From NCBI RefSeq assembly GCF_031583575.1, contig NZ_CP134146.1:2108001-2172000 (forward strand): DNA of 64,000 nt, given 5' to 3'. Each line of letters begins with the position of its first letter. Positions within the stretch are counted from its first letter, which is position 1. This DNA is from Thalassotalea nanhaiensis (GTDB taxonomy: Bacteria > Pseudomonadota > Gammaproteobacteria > Enterobacterales > Alteromonadaceae). This document shows, piece after piece, positions 1 through 12,315 of this stretch. The notes below the pieces were generated by a model. It was not told the origin of the DNA and made no database searches. It saw only the letters and a list, made by a program, of their open reading frames with translations. The translations under genes were made by a program, and so were the position numbers.

Positions 1-188
<188 letters not shown>

Positions 189-250
189 CTATAACTATGA
201 TATTTATTATTGATTGGGATGATAGGCAATTAATGCAAGAGCATCAACAA

Positions 251-282
251 AAAAAACGCAGTCATTACTGACTGCGTTTTTT
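251..282 (-). terminator. Rho-independent terminator after ald
   Basis: Perfect 8-bp stem CGCAGTCA/TGACTGCG with loop TTAC, flanked by A-runs on the left and T-runs on the right, so it could work in both directions. On the minus strand it follows the ald stop and precedes trxB. Confidence 0.85.
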
Positions 283-338
283 AATAAATTTAGATTTTGT
301 AAACTAAGTGGTACTAAGTTACAAAACTAACAAGGTAT

Positions 339-1454
339 TTAGCCTAAAGCTACTTTTGGTTCAACAAATTCAAAACCAAGGTTTTCAGCTACTTCACGTA
401 CTGTAACTTTACCGTTTATAACGTTAAGACCGTTTAAGAAATGGTCGTCTGACAATAGTGCTTCTTTGTAGCCTTTATTCGCTAAGTTGATAATGAACGG
501 TAATGTTGCATTATTTAATGCGAACGTAGAAGTACGTGGCACTGCGCCTGGCATATTCGCAACACAGTAATGAACAACGTCGTCAACGATAAAGGTTGGT
601 TCTGCATGAGTTGTAGCGTAAGAAGTTTCAATACAACCACCTTGGTCAATTGCAACATCTACAATGGCTGAACCAGGCTTCATGTTTTTGATATGTTCTT
701 TTGTTACTAGTTTAGGAGCAGCTGCGCCTGGGATAAGAACGCCACCAATAACAAGATCTGCTTCTAAAACATGTTTCTCTAATGCATCAGCAGTTGAGTA
801 AACGGCTTTTACTTTGTTACCAAATTGAGCATCTAATTTACGTAATACATTGATGTTACGATCTAAAATTACAACTTCAGCGCCCATACCTACAGCCATT
901 TGCGCTGCGTTGTTACCAACCATGCCGCCACCAATAACAACTACTTTAGCTGGTTCAACACCAGGTACGCCGCCAAGAAGCATACCGCGACCAGCGTTAG
1001 ATTTTTCTAATGCTTGTGCGCCTGCTTGAATTGACATACGGCCTGCAACTTCTGACATAGGAGCAAGAAGTGGTAAACCACCGTGACTATCAGTTACTGT
1101 TTCATATGCTATACAAACAGCCTTAGATCTAACAAGGTCTTCAGTTTGAGCAAGATCAGGTGCTAAATGTAAGTAAGTGAATAAAATTTGGCCTTCACGT
1201 AACATTGCACGCTCTACAGCTTGTGGCTCTTTTACTTTAACGATCATTTCAGCTTTAGCGAACACTTCACTGGCAGTATTTAAAATCGTTGCACCAGCTG
1301 TAATATAATCAGCATCAGAAAAGCCAATGCCACTACCAGCATTCGTTTCTACAAATACTTGATGGCCGTGAGCAATTAATTCACGAACGCTTGCAGGAAC
1401 CATACCTACACGGTATTCATGGTTTTTAATTTCTTTAGGTACACCGATAATCAT
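339..1454 (-). CDS. ald: alanine dehydrogenase
   Basis: 371 residues, the usual length for NAD-dependent L-alanine dehydrogenase (L-alanine + NAD+ + H2O to pyruvate, NH4+ and NADH; cytoplasmic). The N-terminus [17 protein letters not shown] is diagnostic of the AlaDH/PNT family. The substrate-binding lysine is in VKVKEP (about residue 75), the catalytic histidine in TYLHLA (about residue 95), and the Rossmann motif [14 protein letters not shown] is near residue 172. The gene is divergent from lrp across a 180-bp spacer. Lrp-family proteins commonly control ald in gammaproteobacteria, so local control by the neighbour is likely but inferred. Metabolically it links to the alanine racemase and D-amino-acid aminotransferase encoded about 44 kb away. 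Confidence 0.96.
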   Translation of the reverse strand: MIIGVPKEIKNHEYRVGMVPASVRELIAHGHQVFVETNAGSGIGFSDADYITAGATILNTASEVFAKAEMIVKVKEPQAVERAMLREGQILFTYLHLAPDLAQTEDLVRSKAVCIAYETVTDSHGGLPLLAPMSEVAGRMSIQAGAQALEKSNAGRGMLLGGVPGVEPAKVVVIGGGMVGNNAAQMAVGMGAEVVILDRNINVLRKLDAQFGNKVKAVYSTADALEKHVLEADLVIGGVLIPGAAAPKLVTKEHIKNMKPGSAIVDVAIDQGGCIETSYATTHAEPTFIVDDVVHYCVANMPGAVPRTSTFALNNATLPFIINLANKGYKEALLSDDHFLNGLNVINGKVTVREVAENLGFEFVEPKVALG

Positions 1455-1634
1455 AATTAATATCTCGCTATGTTTGCTGTAATGTAAAATTCATAGTTTA
1501 AAATGCTACGAATTGTTATTTGTTTTATTTAACGCTAGTATATCTAGGCATTTATAGGATTACATACCGTTATATTTATAACTGCAGAATAAAATATCGT
1601 AAAAGTATAAGTTATCGGAGTTAAAAACTACGTT

Positions 1635-2117
1635 ATGCCAGCTGAAAATAAAAAACTTGATCGTATTGATAAAAACATTCTAGTTGAACTTCAAAATAAT
1701 GGGCGGTTATCTAACGTTGAATTATCAAAAAGAGTAGGCTTAAGTCCAACGCCTTGTTTAGAGCGGGTAAAGAAGCTTGAACAAGAAAGGGTAATCACGG
1801 GTTACAGTGCCAATTTGAACCCACAGGTATTGAATGCAGCTTTATTGGTATTTGTCGAAATAACATTAAGCAGAACAGGTCCAGATGTGTTTGAAGAGTT
1901 TTCAAAGGCAGTAATGGGTTTGGACGTTATTCAAGAGTGTCATTTAGTGTCTGGCAGTTTTGATTTCTTATTAAAAACTCGAGTGTCAGATATGCAAGCG
2001 TATCGGAACTTACTTGGTGACACACTACTTACGCTCCCGTCAGTCAGTGACAGTAAGACTTATGTGGTAATGGAAGAGGTTAAATCGGGCAATAAATTAC
2101 CAATTAACTATAGATAG
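1635..2117 (+). CDS. lrp: leucine-responsive regulatory protein (Lrp/AsnC family)
   Basis: 160 residues. The N-terminal AsnC-type helix-turn-helix spans about residues 8-60 (DRIDKNILVELQNNGR, then LSKRVGLSPTPCLERVKKLE), followed by a RAM effector-binding domain (VFVEITLSR ... QECHLVSGSFDFLL). Length and motifs match global Lrp rather than small AsnC paralogues. The position next to ftsK is conserved in many gammaproteobacteria. It is divergent from ald and is the plausible regulator of the shared 1455-1634 spacer. Lrp proteins form octamers or hexadecamers and respond to leucine or alanine. The best SD-like GGAG lies about 14 nt before the ATG, longer than ideal, but no better in-frame start is visible. 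Confidence 0.93.
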   Translation: MPAENKKLDRIDKNILVELQNNGRLSNVELSKRVGLSPTPCLERVKKLEQERVITGYSANLNPQVLNAALLVFVEITLSRTGPDVFEEFSKAVMGLDVIQECHLVSGSFDFLLKTRVSDMQAYRNLLGDTLLTLPSVSDSKTYVVMEEVKSGNKLPINYR

Positions 2118-2202
2118 TCATAATTACCGCGTTTAGATATTTTATCTAACGTAATAATCTGCTATTTTGTAAGTATATAACAACAATTATAATCACAAAT
2201 TC

Positions 2203-4713
2203 ATGGATGCGACTTTGGCAGCTAAAGAATCTATAAAACTTACTGGTACGCAACGCTTATTAGAAGCGGGACTTATCTTTACCAGTATATTCTCCCTTTA
2301 CCTAATTATTGCCCTTATAAGCTTTGACCCAGCAGATCCAGGTTGGTCACAAACGGCTTATCATGCCACAGTCAATAATGCTGGTGGTGCCTTTGGAGCC
2401 TACCTATCTGACATATTTTTATTCGCCTTTGGCAGCGTTGCCTACAGTTTGCCTTTTGTTATCGCTATTATCGGTTGGTTATTATTTCAACGTATTCATT
2501 ATCTGCTTGAAATTGAATTTTTTACCTTAGGGTTAAAGTTCATTGGTTTTATGATGTTTTACATCGGTTTAACCTCGATAGCGAGTATGAATTTTGATGA
2601 TATATTTGATTTTTCGGCTGGTGGTATCGTCGGTGATTATATCTCGTATTCATTACTGCCTTATTTTAACTTTATTGGTTCCAGCCTTTTATTTTTGGTA
2701 CTAACGTGCTCGGGCTTTGTGCTATTAACCGGCTTATCATTATTTACAATTATTGATTTCATTGGTGAGCATACGATTAAGTTCGCGTTATTAATTAAGT
2801 CTTTGCTTATTAGTTTTAAACAGAACTTTAATTCTACGCCTGTAGCAAATGACAAAACTAAGAAAAAGCCTGTTGCCAAAGAAGACCCTTCAAAAAGTGC
2901 AAGTCAAACAACTAAATTTGATGAGCAAGCTGATCTTGCAGCACAGTTATTTGGTAATAGCGACAGCTCACCTGCAGTGTCAATTGATGATGAGCATCCT
3001 GAGCCTATGATAGCGGATGATGGCTTTGTTGAGATAGATGATTTAATTGATGAACCTATGATCGCCAATTTAGATGAAAATATTGGTGAACATGAACTAG
3101 ATGCCGCATTTAAAACAGTTGACAAAATTGATGTTGAAGATGATGACATTGCCGACACTAAACCAGCCACCAAAACTGATGCAAGCAATAAAGTAGAAGA
3201 AAACCCGCTTGAACGTTATAAAGGCATGCCAACAATTGACTTGCTTGATAAACCTAATCGTACTAAAAATCCTATTTCTCAAGATGAACTTGATCAGGTT
3301 AGCCGTTTAGTAGAAGCAAAATTGTTAGATTACGGCGTGATATGTGAAGTTGTTGATGTTTATCCAGGCCCTGTTATTACAAGGTTTGAACTTGATTTAG
3401 CCCCCGGAGTTAAAGTTAGTAAAATAACCAATTTATCAAAAGATTTAGCCAGAGCACTTTCTGCTGCCAGCGTACGGGTTGTTGAAGTAATACCGGGTAA
3501 ATCTGTAATTGGTATAGAAATTCCAAATAAACACCGTGAAATGGTGCGCTTGAGTGAAGTTATAGAAAGCGAAATATTTGTTGAATCAAAATCATCATTA
3601 ACTATGGTTTTAGGTAAAGACATCGCCGGCGATCCTATTATTGCAGATTTAGCCAAAATGCCACATTTGCTAGTTGCAGGTACTACGGGCTCAGGTAAGT
3701 CTGTGGTTGTAAATGTAATGATTGTAAGTATGTTGTATAAATCAACGCCAGATGATGTACGTTTCATTATGATCGATCCAAAAATGTTGGAGCTTTCCGT
3801 TTATGAAGGCATTCCGCATTTATTATCTGAAGTAGTTACCGACATGAAAGATGCTGCCAATGCACTTCGTTGGTGTGTCGGAGAAATGGAGCGTCGTTAT
3901 AAATTAATGTCTGCACTTGGTGTACGTAACCTAACCGGTTATAACCAAAAAATACTCGCGGCTAAAAAAGAAGGCAAAGCGATTGTCGATCCGTTATGGA
4001 AACCAGGCGACAGCATGGAAGAAACAGCACCGGAGCTTGAAAAATTACCGAGCATAGTTGTTGTTGTAGATGAGTTTGCTGACATGATCATGATTGTTGG
4101 TAAAAAGGTTGAAGAGCTAATTGCTCGCATCGCTCAAAAAGCTCGTGCTGCTGGCATACACCTTATTTTAGCGACTCAACGTCCATCGGTAGATGTTATT
4201 ACAGGTTTAATTAAAGCCAACATTCCAACTCGTATGGCGCTTACCGTTCAATCAAGAATTGATTCAAGAACAATTTTAGACCAGCAGGGCGCAGAACAGC
4301 TACTTGGTAATGGTGACATGTTATTTTTACCGCAAGGAACCAGTGTGCCAGTTCGAGCACAGGGTGCTTTTGTTGATGACCATGAAGTACATGCGGTAGT
4401 AAACGATTGGAAAGCTCGCGGCAAACCTAGATACATTGAAGAAATATTATCTGGTGATACTACTGAAGATACGTTACTACCAGGTGAAGCTGCTGAAGGT
4501 GAAGACCAAGAAACTGATGCTCTATACGATGAAGCGTTAATGCATGTAACTGAATCTCGTCGTGCATCTATATCGGGTGTACAAAGAAAATTCAGAATTG
4601 GTTACAATAGAGCGGCGAGAATTATTGAACAAATGGAAGCCAATGGCGTCGTAAGTAGTCCAGGCCATAATGGTAACAGAGAGGTAATTGCGCCTCCTCC
4701 AGTAAAAGATTAA
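2203..4713 (+). CDS. ftsK: DNA translocase FtsK
   Basis: 836 residues. Four to five N-terminal membrane segments lie within about residues 20-190, followed by an acidic linker (about 210-330, rich in D and E), then the RecA-like motor. Walker A is GTTGSGKS near residue 498, the Walker B region is [11 protein letters not shown] near 618, and [19 protein letters not shown] follows. The C-terminal winged-helix gamma domain, which reads KOPS sequences, is recognisable in [20 protein letters not shown]. FtsK sits at the division septum, pumps DNA and activates XerCD at dif. The linker is much shorter than in E. coli FtsK (about 1330 residues), as in many marine relatives. The order lrp-ftsK-lolA-rarA-serS is conserved. 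Confidence 0.97.
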   Translation: MDATLAAKESIKLTGTQRLLEAGLIFTSIFSLYLIIALISFDPADPGWSQTAYHATVNNAGGAFGAYLSDIFLFAFGSVAYSLPFVIAIIGWLLFQRIHYLLEIEFFTLGLKFIGFMMFYIGLTSIASMNFDDIFDFSAGGIVGDYISYSLLPYFNFIGSSLLFLVLTCSGFVLLTGLSLFTIIDFIGEHTIKFALLIKSLLISFKQNFNSTPVANDKTKKKPVAKEDPSKSASQTTKFDEQADLAAQLFGNSDSSPAVSIDDEHPEPMIADDGFVEIDDLIDEPMIANLDENIGEHELDAAFKTVDKIDVEDDDIADTKPATKTDASNKVEENPLERYKGMPTIDLLDKPNRTKNPISQDELDQVSRLVEAKLLDYGVICEVVDVYPGPVITRFELDLAPGVKVSKITNLSKDLARALSAASVRVVEVIPGKSVIGIEIPNKHREMVRLSEVIESEIFVESKSSLTMVLGKDIAGDPIIADLAKMPHLLVAGTTGSGKSVVVNVMIVSMLYKSTPDDVRFIMIDPKMLELSVYEGIPHLLSEVVTDMKDAANALRWCVGEMERRYKLMSALGVRNLTGYNQKILAAKKEGKAIVDPLWKPGDSMEETAPELEKLPSIVVVVDEFADMIMIVGKKVEELIARIAQKARAAGIHLILATQRPSVDVITGLIKANIPTRMALTVQSRIDSRTILDQQGAEQLLGNGDMLFLPQGTSVPVRAQGAFVDDHEVHAVVNDWKARGKPRYIEEILSGDTTEDTLLPGEAAEGEDQETDALYDEALMHVTESRRASISGVQRKFRIGYNRAARIIEQMEANGVVSSPGHNGNREVIAPPPVKD

Positions 4714-4721
4714 GAAGTAAT

Positions 4722-5360
4722 ATGCCTAAATTAACATCCGTTACAAAAATACTGCCAGCAACGTTTCTAGCTTTAGCTTTTAGCTTTGCTAATGCTACAG
4801 AAATCGAAATAGATCAAAAAGCTATGTTAAAAGACAAACTCAATACAGTGCAAGGCTTCAGTTCATCATTCACTCAGAACGTTGTAGATGCCGATGGTAA
4901 TGTTTTACAAAATTCCAGTGGCACGTTAGCAGTAAAACGACCTAATTTAATTTATTGGGAAACGAAAGCCCCAGATGAAACGTTGGTGGTGAGCGATGGT
5001 GAAACATTGTGGTTTTATAACCCATTTGTCGAACAAGTATCGGCCTTTAATATTTCAAATGCCGTCACTAATACGCCAATTTTATTATTGTCAGGGTTAA
5101 ATGATGAAGCTTGGCAAGATTACAGTGTTGCTAAAGTTACTGAAAACGAGTTTCGCATCACATCTTTAAATGAAGATGCACAAGTTAAAACATTACATTT
5201 GGTGTTTTCTGGTAATGACTTAATTAAATTCACCGTAACCGATGCAACAGGGCAGTTAAGCCATTTTAATTTAGCAGATGTGGTATCTACGCCACTGCCA
5301 AAAGATTCAATGTTTAAGTTTACCTTACCTGAAGGTGTAGATTTCGATGACCAAAGATAA
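4722..5360 (+). CDS. lolA: outer-membrane lipoprotein carrier protein LolA
   Basis: 212 residues with a cleavable signal peptide (hydrophobic core [12 protein letters not shown], cleavage near residue 25). The mature protein is the unclosed beta-barrel LolA domain, with motifs [33 protein letters not shown] and SNTPILLL-like NTPILLLSG. LolA carries lipoproteins through the periplasm from LolCDE to LolB. It starts 8 bp after ftsK and its end overlaps rarA by 14 bp, so ftsK-lolA-rarA are probably co-transcribed and translationally coupled. Confidence 0.95.
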   Translation: MPKLTSVTKILPATFLALAFSFANATEIEIDQKAMLKDKLNTVQGFSSSFTQNVVDADGNVLQNSSGTLAVKRPNLIYWETKAPDETLVVSDGETLWFYNPFVEQVSAFNISNAVTNTPILLLSGLNDEAWQDYSVAKVTENEFRITSLNEDAQVKTLHLVFSGNDLIKFTVTDATGQLSHFNLADVVSTPLPKDSMFKFTLPEGVDFDDQR

Positions 5361-6705
5361 TGGCAGCCTGTCATTAGAGTTTGATCATCAATCTACATTT
5401 GCGCCATTAGCCGCAAGAATGCGCCCACAAGTGCTTGACGATTACATTGGTCAAAAGCACTTATTATCTGATGGTAAACCATTAAAAGTCGCAATCGAAC
5501 AAGGGTTGTGTCATTCCTTGATTTTTTGGGGACCTCCCGGCACTGGTAAAACGACGTTAGCTGAACTGATAGCTACTTATGCGAACGCTGAAATTGAACG
5601 TATTTCAGCGGTAACATCAGGTGTTAAAGAAATTCGAGCCGCAATAGAAAAGGCGAAACTAACCGCGCAAGCAAGAAATCGCCGTACCATTTTATTTGTA
5701 GACGAAGTGCACCGCTTTAATAAGTCACAACAAGATGCGTTTTTACCCTTCATTGAAGACGGTACCATTACTTTTATCGGCGCCACAACAGAAAATCCAT
5801 CGTTTGAATTGAATCAGGCTTTATTATCGAGAGCTCGTGTATATCTATTACAAAAACTCTCAAATGAAGACTTAAATACAGTATTAAGCAAAGCGTTAGA
5901 AGATAAAATTAAAGGCTACGGTGACTATGATGTTTCCCTAGAGCCTAAAGCACAAGAGTCGTTACTTGCGCTTGCCAATGGTGATGCACGTCGTTTACTT
6001 AACCTGCTGGAAAATTGTTTCGATATCAGCGAACAAGCCGATAATAAGGTTATTATCACTTTAGATATCGTGAATATGGTTGCCGGTGAAAAACAAGCTT
6101 TGTATGACAAAGGTGGTGATCACTTTTACGATTTAATAAGCGCCTTTCACAAATCAGTAAGGGGTTCTGACCCAGATGCAGCGTTATATTGGTATTGCCG
6201 AATACTAGAAGGTGGCGGTGATCCTTTATATGTTGGTAGAAGGTTATTAGCCATTGCCAGTGAAGATATTGGTAATGCCGACCCTAGAGCGATGCAGCTC
6301 GCAATAAATGCCTGGGATACTTATCATCGAGTAGGACCCAGTGAAGGCGAACGAGCAATCGCACAAGCTACCGTTTACATGGCCTTAGCGCCAAAAAGTA
6401 ATGCCGTGTATACCGCATTTAAAAAAGCTAGAGAACTGGCTAAAGATACTGGTCACTTAGAAGTGCCATTACATCTTCGTAACGCGACTTCTAAGTTAAC
6501 TAAAGAGTTAGGCCATGGGGCAGAATACCGTTATGCTCACGATGAACCAGGGGCCTATGCCGCTGGAGAGTGTTATTTACCTGAGTTGATCAATCATGCT
6601 AATTTTTATCAACCTACTGATCGTGGATTAGAAAAAAAATTGCAGGAAAAAATCAAATACTTACGTGAACGTGACGATATGAGTGGGAATAAGCGTTATG
6701 AATAA
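5347..6705 (+). CDS. rarA: replication-associated recombination protein A (RarA/MgsA AAA+ ATPase)
   Basis: 452 residues, full length. Walker [10 protein letters not shown] is near residue 60, Walker [20 protein letters not shown] near residue 118, sensor 1 [12 protein letters not shown], and the arginine-finger region SRARVYLL. The C-terminal MgsA tetramerisation domain contains [20 protein letters not shown]. RarA acts at stalled replication forks with SSB and RecA. The chosen ATG overlaps the lolA end and has GAAGGTG about 9 nt upstream, which supports this start. Its stop overlaps the preferred start of crcB. Confidence 0.96.
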   Translation: MTKDNGSLSLEFDHQSTFAPLAARMRPQVLDDYIGQKHLLSDGKPLKVAIEQGLCHSLIFWGPPGTGKTTLAELIATYANAEIERISAVTSGVKEIRAAIEKAKLTAQARNRRTILFVDEVHRFNKSQQDAFLPFIEDGTITFIGATTENPSFELNQALLSRARVYLLQKLSNEDLNTVLSKALEDKIKGYGDYDVSLEPKAQESLLALANGDARRLLNLLENCFDISEQADNKVIITLDIVNMVAGEKQALYDKGGDHFYDLISAFHKSVRGSDPDAALYWYCRILEGGGDPLYVGRRLLAIASEDIGNADPRAMQLAINAWDTYHRVGPSEGERAIAQATVYMALAPKSNAVYTAFKKARELAKDTGHLEVPLHLRNATSKLTKELGHGAEYRYAHDEPGAYAAGECYLPELINHANFYQPTDRGLEKKLQEKIKYLRERDDMSGNKRYE

Positions 6706-7075
6706 TGCAATGATTTATTTGTTTGTTGCCATTGGTGGTGCAGGCGGAGCATGTCTGCGATTTTTTATTGCACAAATAGTGTTAAATTTACTTGGAAAAG
6801 GATTCCCTTTTGCCACCTTGATCGTTAATATAACGGGCTCGCTCATAATGGGTGTTTTATACGGATTAATTGAACAAGGTGTTATCGAGGTTGTCTTATA
6901 CCGGACATTAATAGGTATTGGATTTCTGGGTGCTTTTACCACCTTTTCTACGTTTTCATTAGATACGTTGTTGTTATTGCAACAAGGTGAGATAATGAAA
7001 GCCATGTTAAACGTTCTTTTAAATGTGGTGCTATGTGTATTAGCGGCAGGTTTAGGAATGTTTTTTACAAAATAA
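6698..7075 (+). CDS. crcB: fluoride ion transporter CrcB/Fluc
   Basis: 125 residues from the ATG at 6698, which overlaps the last codon of rarA (ATGAATAA arrangement). An in-frame GTG at 6683 would add five residues and is less likely. Four membrane helices are visible. Fluc signatures: [11 protein letters not shown] near the N-terminus, the GxxTTFSTF segment as [16 protein letters not shown], and NITGSLIMG with the helix-2 asparagine. The family forms dual-topology dimers that export fluoride by electrodiffusion. No fluoride riboswitch is visible because the gene is embedded in the operon. The serS start follows 22 bp later. Confidence 0.93.
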   Translation: MNNAMIYLFVAIGGAGGACLRFFIAQIVLNLLGKGFPFATLIVNITGSLIMGVLYGLIEQGVIEVVLYRTLIGIGFLGAFTTFSTFSLDTLLLLQQGEIMKAMLNVLLNVVLCVLAAGLGMFFTK

Positions 7076-7091
7076 ATTTATAATACAGTGA

Positions 7092-8378
<1,287 letters not shown>

Positions 8379-8401
8379 CCAACACAGTAATACTTCTTAA
8401 T

Positions 8402-8427
8402 AAAAAGCGCTTCGGCGCTTTTTTTGT
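8402..8427 (+). terminator. Rho-independent terminator after serS
   Basis: AAAAAGCGC-TTCG-GCGCTTTTTTT: perfect stem, stable UUCG-type tetraloop and a run of seven T. It ends the serS operon. Confidence 0.93.
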
Positions 8428-8739
8428 ATATGGACATACTTATACACGGCAGGCATGGATAGCCTTTAGAGTGTGATTTAATCATGGATGAATTAACTTA
8501 GAATAGCCAAGGACCATTTCTTCACATCCTTGTGATCATTGCATATACAACTTCCATGTTGAAAATGGCTTATATTCTGTTTGTATATGGACATACTTAT
8601 ACACGGCAGGCATGGATAGCCTTTAGAGTGTGATTTAATCATGGGTGAATTAACTTAGTATTGCCAAATTGACCATTTCTGCATTTCCCTTTGCATATGT
8701 CATTTACAACTCATAAGTTGAAAATTGTTTAAATTAACA
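8426..8739. repeat. two tandem copies of a 157-bp intergenic repeat
   Basis: The stretch between serS and the next gene (about 500 bp) is mostly a direct repeat. GTATATGGACATACTTATAC starts at 8426 and again at 8583, a period of 157 bp. The first 75 bp or so of the two units are nearly identical (one change, ATGGATG to ATGGGTG). The second halves have diverged but keep the same layout of short hairpins: TCACA-TCCT-TGTGA (8522-8535) and CAAC-TTCCAT-GTTG (8548-8561) in unit 1, and CAACT-CATA-AGTTG in unit 2. No open frame with a ribosome site covers it. About 740-895 is AT-rich sequence holding the promoter of the next gene. Confidence 0.85.
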
Positions 8740-8895
8740 ATTTTATTAGATTGCTAGTAAACCTTTGTCATAGCTAAAAAAATCGGAAATGTTTACGGAA
8801 ATGTAATAGAATTTGTTTTAAAATAACATTTAGAGAAAACTCTTAAGTTATAATCATTTCAAACCATTAAATTCAACTTTAAATAAGGTTCAGCC

Positions 8896-10017
8896 ATGTC
8901 AGTTCGTCGTAGTAGAAGTAAAGGAAACACCATTTTTTTGCCATCTAACTCTCGTTACAATCAGTATTTACTTGCCGAGTTTAAGATCACAGATGAATTA
9001 TTAGATCGTTTAAAGGCAGAGCAAAATGCCGATAAATTAACACCTTGGCAAGGTTTTTATCAAAATGTCTCTGAACAATTATTTTCAATATGTGAAGATG
9101 AAGAGATAGATAATGTTCACTTTATTGCTAATGACAAATTACCAAGAGTACGGTTTAACCAAGAAATTCGTCATTGGGAAACAGAACAGCAAATGTTGAT
9201 ATTTTATAATCCTGAATATCATCAATTTTACAAATCACATTTTGATCCCGCATTGCGAGCCAAGAAAATATCAATATTATTTCTTGCTTCTGGAAGTACT
9301 GTTAGAACAAGTGCAGCAGGTTACCATACAAAAGTTCGCAAGGTCGTTAATAAATTAATTGACCAACTTGGCGTTAATGCGTCACAAGTACGTTTACGCG
9401 ACCATCAACATTTAACTTACGATTTATTTGCTAAAGATAAAGGTGTAGAGGGCGGTAATAGCCATAATTTACGATTAATTAAAAACCGTTACCAAGCATC
9501 AGATGTCACGTTACCAACCAAGCACGATACCATTAGCTACGTTGTTGCCAGCCTGCCAATAACGAGAAGATTATTGAAAAGTGCAAATATTAAGTTAGTT
9601 GGACAAGAATCTTATGATCAATTCTATAAAATGATCAGCGATTCCTGTAGTGCCGCAGCTAAAAGAAAAAATTTAACTACAGGCGCATTTATTGCAAATG
9701 GTTTAACACCGATCGTGCGTAACAGCTCGAATGAACCCGAGCAAAAAGTTGGAGAACTACAGTTATTAGGTTTTGATCCAAAGCAAGCTAATGACGAATT
9801 TTACAGTAGCTGGAAAGCTGATACGTTAGTTGATTATGTGCAAATTGTTTTTGCCGCAACAGAACAAGATATCGAAAACAAAGGCTATAGTGAATTTCTT
9901 AAACGAGTAGACAGTGCCTTAAAACTGTTGGCTACTGACTTAGAAATGACGCCAGAGCATGAAGAAATTGCGGTACGCTTCCATCAGCACCTTGCTTATC
10001 ATTTTAATGAACAGTAA
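8896..10017 (+). CDS. DUF3083-like protein of unknown function
   Basis: 373 residues, start supported by AAGG 8 nt upstream. It resembles the gammaproteobacterial DUF3083 family in length and in its N-terminus (MSVRRSRSKGNTIFLPSNSR); this assignment is from memory of the family and is moderate. No signal peptide or membrane segment. The sequence is mixed-charge and soluble, with a basic N-terminus and recognisable blocks LFLASGSTVRTSAAGYH and TISYVVASLPITRRLL. No catalytic motif is evident. It is a single gene between the 157-bp repeats and a convergent terminator, so context gives no functional hint. Confidence 0.75.
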   Translation: MSVRRSRSKGNTIFLPSNSRYNQYLLAEFKITDELLDRLKAEQNADKLTPWQGFYQNVSEQLFSICEDEEIDNVHFIANDKLPRVRFNQEIRHWETEQQMLIFYNPEYHQFYKSHFDPALRAKKISILFLASGSTVRTSAAGYHTKVRKVVNKLIDQLGVNASQVRLRDHQHLTYDLFAKDKGVEGGNSHNLRLIKNRYQASDVTLPTKHDTISYVVASLPITRRLLKSANIKLVGQESYDQFYKMISDSCSAAAKRKNLTTGAFIANGLTPIVRNSSNEPEQKVGELQLLGFDPKQANDEFYSSWKADTLVDYVQIVFAATEQDIENKGYSEFLKRVDSALKLLATDLEMTPEHEEIAVRFHQHLAYHFNEQ

Positions 10018-10044
10018 ATCACTTGCGAGTTAAACCGTAAACGT

Positions 10045-10076
10045 AAAAAAAGGCTATATAGAAATATAGCCTTTTT
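10045..10076. terminator. bidirectional terminator between convergent genes
   Basis: Stem GGCTATAT/ATATAGCC with loop AGAA, an A-run before and T-run after. It serves the DUF3083-like gene on plus and the molybdenum hydroxylase on minus. Confidence 0.88.
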
Positions 10077-10088
10077 AGTTTCAAAACA

Positions 10089-12314
10089 TTAAACCGCCAT
10101 AGGTTTCATTGGTAGGTCTCGATAACGTTTACCTGATGCGGCAAATATAGCATTACTTAATGCAGGGGCAAAAGGTGATACGCCAGGCTCACCTAAGCCG
10201 GTGGGGCCTTTATTTGAATCAATAATGTGTACATTTACATTTGGCATATCAGATATTCTCATAACCGGATAATTATGGAAATTCGAATTAACAACGGCAC
10301 CGTCTTTAAATGAAATTTCAGTAGCAAGAGCCAGTGACATCCCCATAACAACAGCACCTTCCATTTGTGCGGTTGCACCATCTGTATTTAAAATTTGGCC
10401 ACAATCTATGGCACAATCGACATTTAATACTTTTATATCGTCGCCATCAACTTTCACGTGTACTGCCATTGCTACATAACTTTTAAAACTATAATGTACA
10501 GCAAGACCAATACCTTCTCCTTTTGGTAATTCTTTACCAAAACCAGAATGTTTAGCCGCAAGAGCCAGTGTTGCTTTAGAGCGTTTTACTTGTTCTGCTT
10601 GCTTAGGATTGTCATTAGCATCATAAATGTTGTTGAGCATTGTCAACGTATCTGTACCGGCCTCTACCGCTAATTCATCTGCGAAGGTACCAAAGGCAAA
10701 GCCATAAAAAATAGAATAAACCGCTCGATACCAACCGATACGTGTATGTGCAGGTGCGAGACCTGTTTCACTGCGATAGTTTTTAATGCCAAATGGGTGA
10801 TTATCAACTTGCCCCAATGTTTGTGCAGGAGCTCTATCAAGGCCTTCTTGAAATAATGAAACTATGGAAGGAAACGCAGCACGGTGTAGCCAGCCAGTTA
10901 CATTACCTTGGTCATCTAAAGACGCTTCTATGTGTTGAGCACTGATTGAGTGATAAAAACCGGTTCGCATATCTTCTTCACGAGACCAAATAAGTTGTAC
11001 GGGCGCCTTGATTTTCTTTGAAATAACCGCCGCTTCATGCACATAATCACATTTAAATTTACGGCCAAATGCGCCACCTGCCATCATAACATTCACGTAA
11101 ATGTCTTTTGCTTCACGGCCAAGCAGTTGGGCAAGGACTTTTTGGATATCAGCAGGGCTTTGAGTGGAAGCCCAAACTTCACAACTGGTATCCGTTACCG
11201 ATACAACGCTAGCATTCGGTTCCATAGGGGCATGTGATAAATGCCCTCCAGTATAAGTTGCTTTTACTGTTTTGCTAGCCGATTGAAAAGCATTTTCTAG
11301 ATCTCCTCGCTCTTTAGCTACCTCAGCAGGCTTTTCAACATTTTTAACTAACTCAGCTTTATATTCTTTAGTGTTATAAACCTTGTTAGGACCAAGGTCC
11401 CATTCAACAACTAATTTTTTAACTGCTTGTTGTGCTGTCCATGAATTATCGGCAACAACAGCAACCGCTCCAACAGAACTAAATGGGTGTTCAATAGGCG
11501 TTATTTCAACAACATCAATAACACCTGGTACTTTAAGCGCAGCTGTTTTATCTACGGATTTTAATTTTCCACCAAGTACCGGGCAATGCGTGACTGCAGC
11601 GTATTTCATACCTGGCAATTTAGTGTCGACACCATAAGTACGTTTACCAATTACAACTTTGTCTTGGTCGTGTCTGTCCAATGCCTTGCCAATGTATTTG
11701 AATTCCTCTTTTGTTTTTAGCTTAGGTTTTTTGGGTGTTTTAACATTAGCGGCCAAACTTGCTAACTCGCCATAGCCCAACTTTTGTTTATTGAGTTTAT
11801 TAATGACAAAATGATTTTCAGCGTAACAATCTGTTGGTTTTACATCCCAAACTTTTGCGGCAGCGATAATTAACATTTCTTTAGCTGCTGCACCTGCTTT
11901 ACGCATAGGTTTATACATTTTACGAATACTTGCTGAGCCACCAGTCGCCTGATTGCCATATTTGTCTTCATTGCCTTCACCTTGCTCAACGGTTACTCTT
12001 GACCAGTCTGCCTCCATCTCATCGGCAACAGCTGCTGGTAGTGCGGTAGAAATACCTTGTCCCATTTCACAGCGACCACAAAATAACAATAAGTCTCCGT
12101 TTTCACTTAAATGTATGAATGCATTTGGATTAAACTCGTCTGTTGGAGATTTAGCAACAGTAATATTTGGAATTGAAACACCAAGTACCAAACCTCCTGC
12201 AGTAATTCCGGTAGCTTTTAAAAAACTGCGACGATTCATTTTAGTGATAGTACCTAAATCAGGTGTGTTTGATTTATAGTACTCGGCTAGTGCTTCTTCG
12301 ACATGCTTATTCAT
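10089..12314 (-). CDS. Tat-exported molybdopterin-binding hydroxylase, large subunit (IorB-like)
   Basis: 741 residues, xanthine dehydrogenase superfamily, closest in plan to isoquinoline 1-oxidoreductase beta subunits. A twin-arginine signal (MNRRSFLKATGITAGGL) begins at about residue 26, so the signal has a long N-region. The start at 12314 is fixed by a perfect AAGGAGG 5 nt upstream. Cofactor-contact motifs include MAGGAFGRKFKCDY, GEPGVSPFAPALSNAIF near the C-terminus (with the catalytic-glutamate GxxE pattern TGLGEPG) and NVDCAIDCGQILN. It probably hydroxylates an N-heterocycle or aldehyde in the periplasm. The physiological substrate cannot be read from sequence. It is co-transcribed with the [2Fe-2S] subunit, and no FAD subunit gene is adjacent. 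Confidence 0.9.
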   Translation of the reverse strand: MNKHVEEALAEYYKSNTPDLGTITKMNRRSFLKATGITAGGLVLGVSIPNITVAKSPTDEFNPNAFIHLSENGDLLLFCGRCEMGQGISTALPAAVADEMEADWSRVTVEQGEGNEDKYGNQATGGSASIRKMYKPMRKAGAAAKEMLIIAAAKVWDVKPTDCYAENHFVINKLNKQKLGYGELASLAANVKTPKKPKLKTKEEFKYIGKALDRHDQDKVVIGKRTYGVDTKLPGMKYAAVTHCPVLGGKLKSVDKTAALKVPGVIDVVEITPIEHPFSSVGAVAVVADNSWTAQQAVKKLVVEWDLGPNKVYNTKEYKAELVKNVEKPAEVAKERGDLENAFQSASKTVKATYTGGHLSHAPMEPNASVVSVTDTSCEVWASTQSPADIQKVLAQLLGREAKDIYVNVMMAGGAFGRKFKCDYVHEAAVISKKIKAPVQLIWSREEDMRTGFYHSISAQHIEASLDDQGNVTGWLHRAAFPSIVSLFQEGLDRAPAQTLGQVDNHPFGIKNYRSETGLAPAHTRIGWYRAVYSIFYGFAFGTFADELAVEAGTDTLTMLNNIYDANDNPKQAEQVKRSKATLALAAKHSGFGKELPKGEGIGLAVHYSFKSYVAMAVHVKVDGDDIKVLNVDCAIDCGQILNTDGATAQMEGAVVMGMSLALATEISFKDGAVVNSNFHNYPVMRISDMPNVNVHIIDSNKGPTGLGEPGVSPFAPALSNAIFAASGKRYRDLPMKPMAV

Positions 12315-12315
12315 T

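Noticed and set aside
2904-3188. Antisense frames inside ftsK (2661-4436)
   Set aside because: Shadows of the ftsK linker and motor codons; low-complexity Ser/Ile-rich products with no start sites.
6683-6697. GTG start for crcB
   Set aside because: The ATG at 6698 overlapping the rarA stop gives the family-typical N-terminus; the extra five residues are not hydrophobic or conserved.
8426-8739. Insertion-sequence remnant
   Set aside because: No transposase frame, no terminal inverted repeats; it is a two-copy direct repeat.
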